Assembly: GCA_047967505.1 (NCBI GenBank)
Contig: CM106540.1
Length of the DNA: 64,000 nucleotides
Direction: 5' to 3' (one strand)
Origin: Dipteris shenzhenensis
Lineage: Eukaryota > Polypodiophyta > Polypodiopsida > Gleicheniales
In this document: one piece after another, positions 32,201-44,100 of the stretch
How the letters are laid out: each line of letters starts with the position of its first letter
How positions within the stretch are numbered: position 1 is the first letter of the stretch
The notes under the pieces: generated by a model
Database searches by the model: none
Told to the model about the DNA's origin: nothing
The model's input: only the letters and a program-made list of their open reading frames with translations
Made by a program: the position numbers and the translations under genes

Positions 32201-34552
32201 GACTTAGTTGAAGCAATTCCGGTGTAGTTGGATTTGATGAGGTGAGATAGTTAGGTATTTAGGGGGAGGTGAGATACTTTGGTATTTAGGGGCACCCCTT
32301 GGATTGGGGTTGTGGGATGCTGAGTTTCTAGTCATTCAAGATGTGATGGTGACATTGACAACCTAAATTGCCTCTGTGTGAAATGATGACAATATCCTCG
32401 TCACTTTTAGTCCCTAGCTGCCTATAAATTGGGCTACAACCATGGATGGGGAGTTTCAGCTAGAGCATTAGAGAGAGAAAAGACTATAGTGGAAACATCA
32501 TATGGTTAGTGACTCTTATCCAACGACCATATCCACGTGATGGCTCGATGCCCACGGGAGAATCACTCCCTTGGCTTCTAATAAAATTCTGAAAAAAAGG
32601 CTAAGACTAGCTTTTCATTTGATAATATAAATAACAAATCCACTTTCACGTGAAATTGGCTAAAGCAATCCTTGAATCTCATTTGACAAAGTAAAACTAA
32701 AACAATGTGTAAATGATGAAGAAAAGGGTCAATGATGAGGAATATCCTTGTCAATTTTAGGGTGTTTATAGGCTAGCGTACCATGGGTCATGGATGAGCA
32801 AGGTTGCCTCTAGTGAAACTCCAGCCCACGGCCCAAATGCATTCAATGCACCATGGGTGTGCATGGGCGGAACAGCCTTAGTCCCTAGATGCCTGTGGAA
32901 CTACTAGAGTTTTGTTTTGAGTGTAGGTTTTCGGCCTACCTCCAAAGGTGTAGGGCTTAGTAATTGTTTGGGCTTGAAAGAGAAAAATCATTTTTGGCCT
33001 ACCCATCGAAAGGCCTTATTGATGATGCGTGATAAGAAAGGAAAAATAGGCTTTTAAGAATTTTTTAAAATCCTTCAATTTTATTGGTGTTGCAGGAGGC
33101 TCTCAATGTGGTGTTGCAGGAACGACGTGTATTGTTTGTAAGTAATTCTAGGCGAGTTCATTGATTGAAGATTATGGAGATGGAATTATCACTGACAACT
33201 CTGGAAATTTGCAAGTCCCATGCCACTTGTCCTCTACTTCCTCTTCCGCCTTTCTCTCCTTCAGGCCTTCCTTCCCCTCCTTGCTAACCCCTAGCAGCCA
33301 CAATCTTCTTCGCACCTTGCCCTCCTTGACCTTCTCTTTACCTCTGCTCTTGCTTCCCACGTTTCTTAGCAGGCCCTCACTGAGGCCTCCAGTATAAAGG
33401 TCGAAGGCCTTTCCCCTACCTCAGGTGGAATGCATATTCCTCTCATCCTGCTTCCCCCTATTTGATGTTTCGCCTGAGATCCTAGCCTCTCGTGGCCCGC
33501 ATTTGCATTGCATAGCCTGTTTGCCTGCTTGCCTCCTTTGTTTCTCAGAGCTCGAAGCGACTTGGCCTACGGTCTCTTCAATTTGTTCCCAAAATGAGGT
33601 GTAGTAATGGTTAATGCTGTGGTAGCAAATGCTCAGTAGGCATAAGAAAAGTTTTGACTTGCGAGCAAGCTTGCGAGACAACAATACTTCAATCCAGTTG
33701 CCTTTTGTTCGATGCAATTTGTAGCTATGTTGTGCTGATTTGAGTCTCTCTGGTTATGTCAGAGCTATGGGTTAGAATGAGATCCAGAGCACGAGAAGGA
33801 TCGTTTAAGCTTGAAAAATGGCTGGAACAACGCCTGGCTGGAGGGGGTGGTTGCCCTTAGGAAGGAGTGGGTATCTACCCTTCTGCAGTATAGTTAAGTT
33901 TCCCTCTTCCTAAATGGAGGCTTCGTCAATGGCTTCTATGTTTCACGGATGGTAGCACAGCTTGTTTGATATCTCCTACAAAGTAAAATACCAGGCTTTG
34001 CACCTACAGACCAAATTTCCTATGATAAATGTCATTGCCTGGGGGCGGGTCAGAGTAAACAGTGTCGAGACTGCGTGCATCTCTATTGGGTTTTTGTCAA
34101 GGTGATACTTTTTTATTAGGTTCTACATCATCTTTTTTAGGCTTTCTCTTGGCGCCTTGAGTTGCATCAGTTTTTGGGCGTTGCTTGGTCTTTGTTCCTT
34201 CTTCACTCTTTCCGGGCAGGCCTTTTGAATGATACTGTCATTCACCTAATTTCATGGTTTTTTCATGTATCCACCTTGGAAAACTATCTTTGGGCACCAA
34301 TAAATGGGGCAACAACCTATTTGGGGCGCCTTCTCTCTCTCCTCCTCCTGCCCCGCCTCCTTCTCTTTCTTGCCTCACCTCCTTCTGCTCCGCCTGTGAA
34401 GGTGAAAGTCAACCCGTCGTGGGGATTCTTTTCCGCAAGGTTTTTCACTATTTTCGTGCGCTGTTCAAATTGCGTGGGGGGGGGGATCGAGGGGGAGGCC
34501 TTGTGAATGTATTCAACTAGTTTGTGTGTGAGGAGGCACTAGGAGCAAGCAT

Positions 34553-34554
<2 letters not shown>
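32201..34554. other. Intergenic sequence upstream of CSP41a
   Basis: No gene is supported. A TATA-like word (CTATAAATT, 32422-32430) precedes a GAGA-rich run and the phrase CTCTTATCCAACGACCATATCC (split here: CTCTTATCCAACGA and CCATATCC, near 32513), which recurs in the CSP41a upstream region at 34600. Pyrimidine-rich stretches lie at 33220-33360 and 34330-34390. Confidence 0.45.

Positions 34555-34593
<39 letters not shown>
34555..34593 (+). repeat. (AG)n microsatellite
   Basis: Nineteen uninterrupted AG units lie 127 bp before the CSP41a start codon, probably in the promoter or 5' untranslated region. Confidence 0.95.
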
Positions 34594-34596
<3 letters not shown>

Positions 34597-34720
34597 CTAC
34601 TCTTATCCAACGGCCATATCCACTGAAATGTGGAGGAAAACGAACTAAAGGAAAAGGTGGGCAAAGGACCACCTTAAGGTTGCATTTCTTCATCGTCTTC
34701 TACCCATCCCTTGAAGCTCC
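34594..34720 (+). promoter_or_regulatory. CSP41a proximal promoter or 5' UTR
   Basis: CTTATC at 34602-34607 is the complement of the I-box core GATAAG, found in many light-responsive plastid-protein genes, and CATATCC follows 9 bp later. No clear TATA box lies in the 130 bp before the ATG. The same CTCTTATCCAACG(G/A)CCATA phrase occurs near 32513. Light control is inference. Confidence 0.4.
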
Positions 34721-35128
34721 ATGGCACCACAGGCTGCCCAATTGCCTGCCTTGGATATAACAGCCTCCTCTTTCAATCGTCTCGTCAGCTCTTGCAATTC
34801 TTTCTCGCCCCTTCGCCTTCCTTCTTCCCTTGCCTCCCCTCCCTTTTCCTCTCCTTCTTTCCTTTCCGGTGATCTCTTTTTTCCCTCCAAATCCTCTCCC
34901 AAGTGCTTCTGCAGCCGCGTCAATGGCTTTTCTTCCCTTCTTGTCACTGCCTCCGCCTCTCCTTCCAAGAAAAAGGTGCTCATCGTCAACACCAACAGTG
35001 GAGGCCATGCCGTGATTGGGTTCTGGCTCGTCAAAGATTTGCAGTCGCGTGGTCATGACGTGACTATACTCACTGTAGGGGAAGAGACGTCGGACAAGAT
35101 GAAGAAGCCTCCATTCTCCCGCTTCTCT
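34721..35128 (+). CDS. CSP41A: CSP41a exon 1 (residues 1-136)
   Basis: It carries the transit peptide and the start of the nucleotide-binding fold, ending PPFSRFS at a GTGAGT donor (35129). The phase is 0. The frame reads on into the intron to 35188, which should not be taken as the true end. Confidence 0.95.
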
Positions 35129-38100
35129 GTGAGTTATGGATCGATGTCGTTGTATACTCGGCAACTTCAAAATTTTAACGAAGCATAGCATTCATCCTCC
35201 AAGTCACTGAAGCTCGATCATTTTTTTAAAAGTACCGCCGCTGGAATCTCCAGTGGTTTCATTAATGTAACAATGCAACACAAGTTCACAAGGAAAAGCC
35301 TCATGTACACTTGATCTAGAATACAGAGCTAAGTTGGAGGAGTGGATTCGTTTTGTAAGAGGACTTCTGTAATACCTTGTAGAGGAGTGAGGAAGCAATG
35401 CAAGGGGAATCCTGTAAGGAAGCAAATCCCATATGGAAAAGGTGAAAGGATCTAAGTGCGGGAATGAGATAGAATATGAAACTGACACGTATAATATTGA
35501 CTAACGGCATTATATATATAATCATATTAGTGCTGCTTAGCGTTGCAGTTTCAAACCATCCAATACCGTTCCAGGGGTCCAGTCCGATCGGGATTGCCAA
35601 TGAAAATTAACTTTGGCTACTCCTAGGCTCAGCAGGCAGCGCTGCTATCAGACCAAACCTTCATGGAAAGCCTTCTAGAAGGTTCTCAATTATTCAATCT
35701 ACTCGCATCAATGTAAATAAGCAAGCAACAGACAGAGTGCTTAAAGCGAGCAAAACTTAGGCAGGCCGCACAACTGCACGTTACAAAGAAAAAACAGAGG
35801 GGTTAGTTAGGAGGACGCATGAGGAGGCTTGAGGTTGTGGAGCGATCAGGCATTTTGTAGAAAAGCAGTATGCTCTAGATCCTTGCAACCGGACTCAATG
35901 TTTCTTCATAATCAATCCTATATGTCTGTGCATAACCCTTGACAACTAATCTTAGGAAAATGAGTAGCAAGGAATTCTCAGAGTGCTTCAAAACAAGCAA
36001 AATGTAGGCACAGACAGAATTAGAAGCAAGAGCAGAGAGGTTGGTAGGAGGATACAAGAACAGAGATTGGTGAGGAGATTTGAGGTTGTCGAGCTAAGAT
36101 GCATCTTCTAGAGTCAGTACCATGCCCATGATTAGATGGTAGTGTTCCAATAAACCAATTAATCTGAGATATAGTATGTGGACAAGAGGGAAGGATTGGG
36201 AAAATGTGTTACGAAGGTATATTATTTTCCCCATTTGAAATCTGAGTCTGGTTTTTGGAAACAATCATGTATAGGCTCTAGTACTCAACTATAGACTGAT
36301 TGCCGTCTCACCAAGTGTGGGCCTTTGAGTTTTCACCACCACTTGAATATGGGAAACGATATGAGGCTACCTAGAATTGATATTATCTTGCTCTTCCAGG
36401 TAGGAGGGTTCCAACTAGTGACTCCAGAGCAGGTAGAACTCTCTGGAGCTTTTGCAACTGCTTTTGTTGGACTGGGTTAGTGCTCAATATGGGTGTAATT
36501 TTCATTATGCTGGTAAGAAATGTCACTTCAAGAGGAGCAAAGCTGTATAGACATGACTGCTTCTATTAGTACTGATCAAGCATTCGCTACCCATCACAAG
36601 GGCAAAGCAAAGACCAAAAAGACATGGAAAATCGAAAAACAATGCTGGCAGCACATTTGATTCCAATGAAAACGCTGGAAAGAAAAAGAAGAGGTGCAAT
36701 TACTGCAAAAAACTTGGATATGCTATCTCTGAATGCAGGAAGCACATCGAATCTGAAGTGAAGCAGTTACTAATGTTTCCTGCACGGATGAGAAGGATGA
36801 GTCAGCAAAAATTGCTCATCAATGATTGGGCTTTTGCTGTCACATGCTAGTATAATCCTTCAGCTCATGGTTCATGTATGGCTGTTAGTAATGTATTCAG
36901 TACTTGATATTTTGATAGTGGTGCTTCTAAGCACATCACTTCATACAAAAAGTTGATTCTTCCTTTGAGTAATGAACCCAAAGGGGGCATGCAATTTGTG
37001 CCAGTAATTCTTCTTACGTGTGGAAGGAATTGGTTCAAGTTGAAATCATTTCAGTATCTGGTGAGGCACAATGCATAATGAAGGTCGAGTCTTTGCCAAA
37101 CAAATTCCGGTTGGATGATATTATGTGTGCAAACTATGTCTTGAATAGGTGACCGATGAGGCTTGGATAGGTCGTAAGCTAGTCATTTCACACATGAGAG
37201 TGTTCAGATGCCTTGCTTATGCACATGTACCATCTCAAAGATGGCATAAATTGGAAGACAAGGCAATAAAATGTATGTTCATTGGTTACAGTTCTGAGAG
37301 TAACAGTTACTGTTTATTCCAGCTACTCATTCGCAAGATTATTGTCAGTAGATACTTAATATTTACTGAAAACTCTGCTATGCCTTTGCTGGACTCAACC
37401 ACTCCCGACATGTTTGATACATTGCTGCCCTTGTTTGAATCGGCTTCAGATTTGGATGAGCCTAGGGATGCTCAAACTCAGCCAGTTGCAGTTGAATCGC
37501 AGCTACAAAAACATGCTGATTTTCAACCTCTCAAAGCTGGCATATATTGGAAGACAAGGCAATTAAATGTATGTTCATTGGTTACAGTTCTGAGAGTAAC
37601 GGTTACCGTTTATACCAGCCACTCATTGGCGAGATTATTGTCAGTAGATACGTAATATTTACTGAAAACTCTGTTATGCCTTTGTTGGACTCAAAAACAA
37701 CCAACTGTTGGCACTCCCAATGTATTTGATACATTCCTGCCCTTGTTTGAATCGGCTTCAGATTTTGATGAGCCTAAGGATGCTCAAACTCAGCCAGTTG
37801 CAGTTGATTCGCAGCTACAAAAACATGCTGATTTTCAACCTGGTTCTACACGACTTCATCAGGCCACCATTGAACAAGTGGTGACTTAAGAGAGAACAGT
37901 TATAAGGCAGAATGAAACAGTTGCCAGATTGCTATCGAATATCTTGAAGGACATATATAAAGGCCCCCAACGGGGCATCTAATTCATTTTAGCAGTTGTG
38001 CTTAAGCCTGTAGACCTCCACCACAGAAAAGTGTTAGAATTATTGTTATAATTTAGCAGTGACCAATGTAATGTAATAAGTAGGTTAGGGGCACTTTTCC

Positions 38101-41100
38101 CTCATTTTAGAGGTTTTTCCCCCTAACCACAGTTAGTTCACTAACTACGGTTAGTGAAGGATAAGGTTTTGTCACTTAGACAAAACCTATCCCACTCTTC
38201 AGTTGTAACACACTTTTCTAATGACCCTGCTCCCTGCTTCCTTGCTCGCAAGCTCCCTGCTCCAAGAACAACAGATTGCTGCCCGTCCGTACAAGCCCGT
38301 CGTCCGTACAATCTGTACGGACTGTACTTTCTGCACCGCCGTACCAGCTCCTGTCGTCAGGTCCGTCCGTACATCGCCCGTACAGCCCCATGCCTACAAG
38401 TGCCGTACGCTTGTCCGTACCTGCACGCGCTGACAATGCCATCCGTATGCACAGTACAACATACGGCTATCTGTCCGTACGACACTCCAACCGTACAAAT
38501 AGCTCCCACGCTTGCAATCCGTACAGCTGTACGTTGACAGCGCATTCCGTACACCTGCACGTTAAGTGCATGCACTCCGTCTGTACAAGTGTACGGGGTG
38601 CGCCATACAGCCTGCAGCATAGATCCCTGTTGTCCGTCCGTACAAACTTCCAACATCGCCAGCCAATAGGTCGTTCGTACAGATATTGTTCCGTATAGCT
38701 GTTGTACACATCAGCCCGTACACAGGAGGGTGCCCGTTCGTACAGCAAGGTTGTACATTCCGTACAGTTTCGTACTTTTGTACAAAGTGTGTCGCCAGCC
38801 TTCATGTGCATTCAAGGTCTTCCTGCAGGTACATTTTGTAGGGAGCTATTGGTTGTCCGTCCGTACAAACTTCCAACATCGCCAACCAACAGGTCGTTCG
38901 TACAGATATTGTTCCGTATAGCTGTTGTACACATCAGCCCGTACACAGGAGGGTACCCGTCCGTACAACAAGGTTGTACATTCCGTACAGTTTCGTACTT
39001 TTGTACAAAATGTGTCGCCAGCCTTCATGTGCATTCAAGGTCTTCTTGCAGGTACATTTTGCAGGGAGCTATTGGTTGGTAAATCAAATTCAAGACAGAT
39101 TTTTGCTTTGTAGGCCATTTTGTGGGCAGATTTGGACACATTTTGTGTATTGGGAATTTTGTCAAATTTAGACTTCTGTATTTGTTGCAGAGAATTGCAA
39201 AAATTTGGGGCTTTTGCAATCACACTGCAATTTTGCAGTGAAATTTGGGGCTTTTGCAGGCAGAGTGCAATTTGTGCAACATTTGGGGCTTTTAGACTAT
39301 TTGCCCCTTTCTGGTTGCAATTTCAAGCCACAAATTGGGGCTTTTGTGTTGGGAGAGCAATTTTGCAGGTTTCAGTTCACACTGCCTTTCTATAAGTGTT
39401 TTGAAGCACTTTTGGAAGGTTTTGGGCTGACAGAGACATTACAGAGATTTGAGTTGCATTTTCAGCTAGTGTTTGGCTGTATTTTTTTGGGAATTGTGCA
39501 CTCCATTCCCAGCAAGGGAATTCAGATTTGCATTTGTTGTATTTTCTTTCTCAGACATGGCCCAGCAAAATCAGAATGATTTCCAGTTCAGCGGTCTCTC
39601 ACAAGAGGATAAGCTGGATGGTACCAACTACTCCCTCTGGAGTTTTATGATACGCAACATTCTGATTTCCCGTAATTTGTAGGACTATGTAAATGGGGAT
39701 GAGATCCGGCCAGCAAATGTGGCACCTAATACCCCTCCCCAGCAAGGAGGAGATAGAGGTCGTGCATAGGGTACAGCTGCAGGACAAGTTATTGGTGCAG
39801 TTATACTTACCACTCCAGAGCAAAAGAGATGGGATTCACATGATGCTTTAGCTTTGTCGTGTATTTCTCTTTCAGTGAAAAGATTCATCATTCCGCATAT
39901 CCGGTCGTGGAAGACCTCAAAGGCAGCATGGGATATTTTGGAGAGCATGTATGCAGCTCGGAATGATGCCAGGGTGTCTTTTTTGAAAAGAGAATTGTCT
40001 CATACACATATGGAAGAGGGTGACTCTATGTCAGTGCACCTCACAAAGCTATAGGATTTACGAGAGCAATTGCTGAATATTGATGAGATCATTCCTGATT
40101 CAGAGATGATTACCACTACTCTGAATTCTCTTCCTGAGTCTTATCTCAGCTTTCATACCTCCCTGAATTTGTCATTGAGGGGGGGTGCAAATCCTCTCAA
40201 TTTTCACGAGTTGATAGGACTTCTGTTGTAGGAAGAGCAGACCAGGAAAAACATGGCTTCACGAGTAGGTGAACATGCCATGCTTTCAAAATTCAAGCCT
40301 AAAACAAAGGGACAAACAAAGACATCAAAATTCAAGCCTAAAACAAAGGGACAAACAAAGCATATCTGGTCGTGGAAGACCTCAAAGGCAGCATGGGATA
40401 TTTTGGAGAGCATGTATGCAGCTCGGAATGATGCCAGGGTGTCTTTTTTGAAAAGAGAATTGTCTCATACACATATGGAAGAGGGTGACTCTATGTCAGT
40501 GCACCTCACAAAGCTATAGGATTTACGAGAGCAATTGCTGAATATTGATGAGATCATTCCTGATTCAGAGATGATTACCACTACTCTGAATTCTCTTCCT
40601 GAGTCTTATCTCAGCTTTCATACCTCCCTGAATTTGTCATTGAGGGGGGGTGCAAATCCTCTCAATTTTCACGAGTTGATAGGACTTCTGTTGTAGGAAG
40701 AGCAGACCAGGAAAAACATGGCTTCACGAGCAGGTGAACATGCCATGCTTTCAAAATTCAAGCCTAAAACAAAGGGACAAACAAAGACATCAGCAAATCA
40801 GCCTTCCAGTGGTTTAGGACAGCCTTCTCAAAAGGCTAAGGGTGATGCAGGTAAGCCCAAGAAGAAGGGAATATGTCATTACTGCAAAAAGCCAGGTCAC
40901 TACATTGGAGAATGCAAGAAGAGGCTTGCAAAAGAAAAGAAAAACAGCTCCGGTATGGCTGTTTCAGATTCAGCTCCTCATGCATCTGACAATGAGCAAG
41001 CTACAACCAACTTTCTGGAGCACGACTATGCCTTCTTGTCTTGCATTTCAGACTCTCAGTTGGCTGCTCCGGATATTACAGCCACTTGTAATGATGACTC

Positions 41101-44100
41101 TTATGCTTTTCTGACATGCAGTTATGACTCTTACAGCCACTGTTTCAGATTCAGCTCCTCATGCATCTGACAATGAGCAAGCTACAGCCAACTTTCTGGA
41201 GCACGACTATGCCTTCTTGTCTTGCATTTCAGACTATCAGTTGGTTGCTCTGGATATTACAGCCACTTGTAATGATGACTCTTATGCTTTTTTGACATGC
41301 AGTTATGATTCTTCCAAGGATGCATCAGCTTTCAGTGTCAATGAGACACAAAATACATGGTATTTTGATAGCGGTGCCTCGATGCATATCACTTCCAGGA
41401 AGTGTCTTTTCACATCTCTGCATCCACCTCCCTTTGGTAAAAAGGTCACATGTGCCAACAACTCCTCCTATTCAGTTCGTGGTACAGGAGAAGTTGAACT
41501 TACAGCCATTGATGGCTCAACATTCACAATTTCTGATGTCTTGTATGTGCCTAGTATCACAAAAAATCTACTTTCAGTGTCCACTCTTAACAGAGCTGGA
41601 TTTCAGGTCATTTTTGAAGATGTCTTGTATGTGCCTGGTATCACAAAAAATCTACTTTCAGTGTCCACTCTTAACAGAGCTGGATTTCAGGTCATTTTTG
41701 AAGATGACAAGTGTGCAGTCCATGACAGAGAGAATGACTATGCCTTGAGATTGTCTGGCACTTTGTTACATGGTCTTTTTCAACTTGACATGTATGAGAA
41801 AAGACCAGCACATGCTCTTGCAGTTTCCACTCCTACTGCTGCTATGCAGAATGCGGAGTTATGGCATGCCAGATATGGACACATGCATTATGGCAGCTTG
41901 ATGACACTTCAAAAACATGCTATGGTTGATGCATTGCCTCCTCTTGAAACACCTCCTCCACATGCCTGTGAAGGGTGCATTCTTGGTAAAATGCACAGAT
42001 TTCCTTTCAAGAAGGATGGATAAGTAAAAGCTGTTTGAAAATTACAACTTATTCATAGTGATGTCTGTGGTCCCATGAGGACTCCATCATTGGGTGGTCA
42101 TCTTTACTTTGTCACTTTTATAGATGACTACTCCAACTACACTTGGGTTTATGGACTGAAACGCAAATCATAAGTGTTTATGGTTTTCAAACACTTTGCA
42201 GCCATGGTTGAGAATGAATCAGGACTCAAGATACAGACATTACACACAGATAGAGGAGGGGAGTATTTGTCTGCAGATTTTGATGCATTTTTTAAAGACA
42301 AATGCATTGCACAACAGCTTACAGTGAGGCTAACCCCTCAGCAAAATGGCAAAGCTGAGAGGAAAAATCGTACTCTTATGGAGATGGATAGATGCATGCT
42401 AAAAAGCAAAAGATTGCCTCATAAATTTTGGCTTGAAGGTCTCATGTGTGCCAATTATGTTTTGAATCGGGTTTCCACAAAAGCTTTGAAGACCAAGACT
42501 CTCTATGAAGTTTGGCAAGGGAGAAAGCCTTGTGTGGATCATTTTCGTGTTTTTGGATGCCTTGCATATGCTCATGTGCCCGTTGAGTTTCGGCATAAGT
42601 TGTCTGATAAGGCAATCAAATGCATTTTTGTTGGGTACAGTGCAGAGAGCAAGGGCTACCGTCTCTACAATCCTATCACATGAAAGATTATTGTCAGTAG
42701 AGATGTTATATTTTCAGAAAATTCAGCTAACACTCAAGCTGAATTTGATATGCCTACTTCTTCCGATGATGTCTTTGAGGGATTACTATCCATTGCCTTG
42801 GGTTCCCCTGCTGATATACCTGATGCAAATCACAATTTACAGATACCTCCACATGCTCCGATTCAGCCACAAGATATCCTACCACCTCCATAAGCAGTGG
42901 AAGAGGTTGTTCAACAAGAAATTGCAGATATACACTGGCTGTTACAAACTCTCAGGGAGAGTAAAATTGATGCTCCATTACCTGGCAGAACTCGGAGTGC
43001 ATTAAGGCATGGGGGGGGAGCTCTTTCAGTTGAATCAGCTTATGCAGGTACTCTTCTTGATGAGGAGGAGCCTGAGACATTTGAAGAAGCACTGGATAAT
43101 GTGCATTGGATGAATGCCATGCATGATGAATTGCAGTCCATTTAGAAAAATCAGACATGGGAAGTTGTCGATTTGCCACCAGGTAAACATGCCATAGGTA
43201 CACGGTGGGTTTTCAAAGTCAAAAGAAAGCCAGATTGGTCCATTGATCGGTACAAGGCAAGGCTGGTTGCAAAAGGATATGCTCAGAAAAAGGACATAGA
43301 CTATGAGGAGACTTTTGCTCCTACATCCAGAATGACAACCATCCGATCAGTTATAGCCATGGCTGGAAATTTTGAATGGAATGTTCATCAGTTGGACATT
43401 AAAACAGCTTTCCTTAATGGAGACTTATTGGAAGAGGTTTATGTCAAACAGCCTCCGGGCTTTGAAATTTCAGGAAATGCACTTCAGGTATGCAAGCTGA
43501 ATAAAGCTTTGTATGGGCTGAAACAAGCCCCACGTGCATGGTATGCCAAAATTCATGCCTTTCTGACCAGCAAGGGGCTGCACAATAGTCGGACTGAGAG
43601 CACCCTTTACATCAAGAAGGATGGGCGGGATATTTTAGTCATCATTCTTTATGTAGATGACTTACTGCTTACAGGGTCAAATGAGGATAATATTGCAGAT
43701 TTTAAAGCTGAATTGCAGACCACTTTTGACATGTCAGATTTGGGGCTGCTACACTTTTATTTGGGGATCCAGTTCACTCAAGAGAAAAGTGGCATCATTA
43801 TGTCTCAATCCAAGTATGTGCAGAAACTCTTGGACAGATTCAACATGCAGGATTGTTAGCCCATAGCTACTCCCATGGAGCCGGGGCTGAAGCTTACAAT
43901 GCATGATGCAGGTGAATCAATTGATGTCACACTCTACAGCCAGGCTGTTGGATGCCTCATTTATCTCTGCAATACACGACCTGATATTCAGTTTGCAATT
44001 TCTCACGTGAGCAGATATATGCACAGCCCAAAGACTATGCATTGGCAGGCTGTAAAACGCATCTTCCGTTATTTGCAAGGTACAAAGTCTTTTAGCTTGA

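Noticed and set aside
34162-34520. Open frames just upstream of CSP41a
   Set aside because: They are Leu/Pro/Ser-rich products of a pyrimidine stretch, with no conserved motif or spacing to suggest a gene.
35129-35188. Continuation of the CSP41a first frame to a stop at 35188
   Set aside because: A GTGAGT donor at 35129 and perfect family continuity into exon 2 show this is intron read-through.
38154-39113. Many overlapping frames on both strands in the GTAC array
   Set aside because: The frames follow the 223-bp repeat unit and lack any domain; this is the untranslated leader of Copia C.
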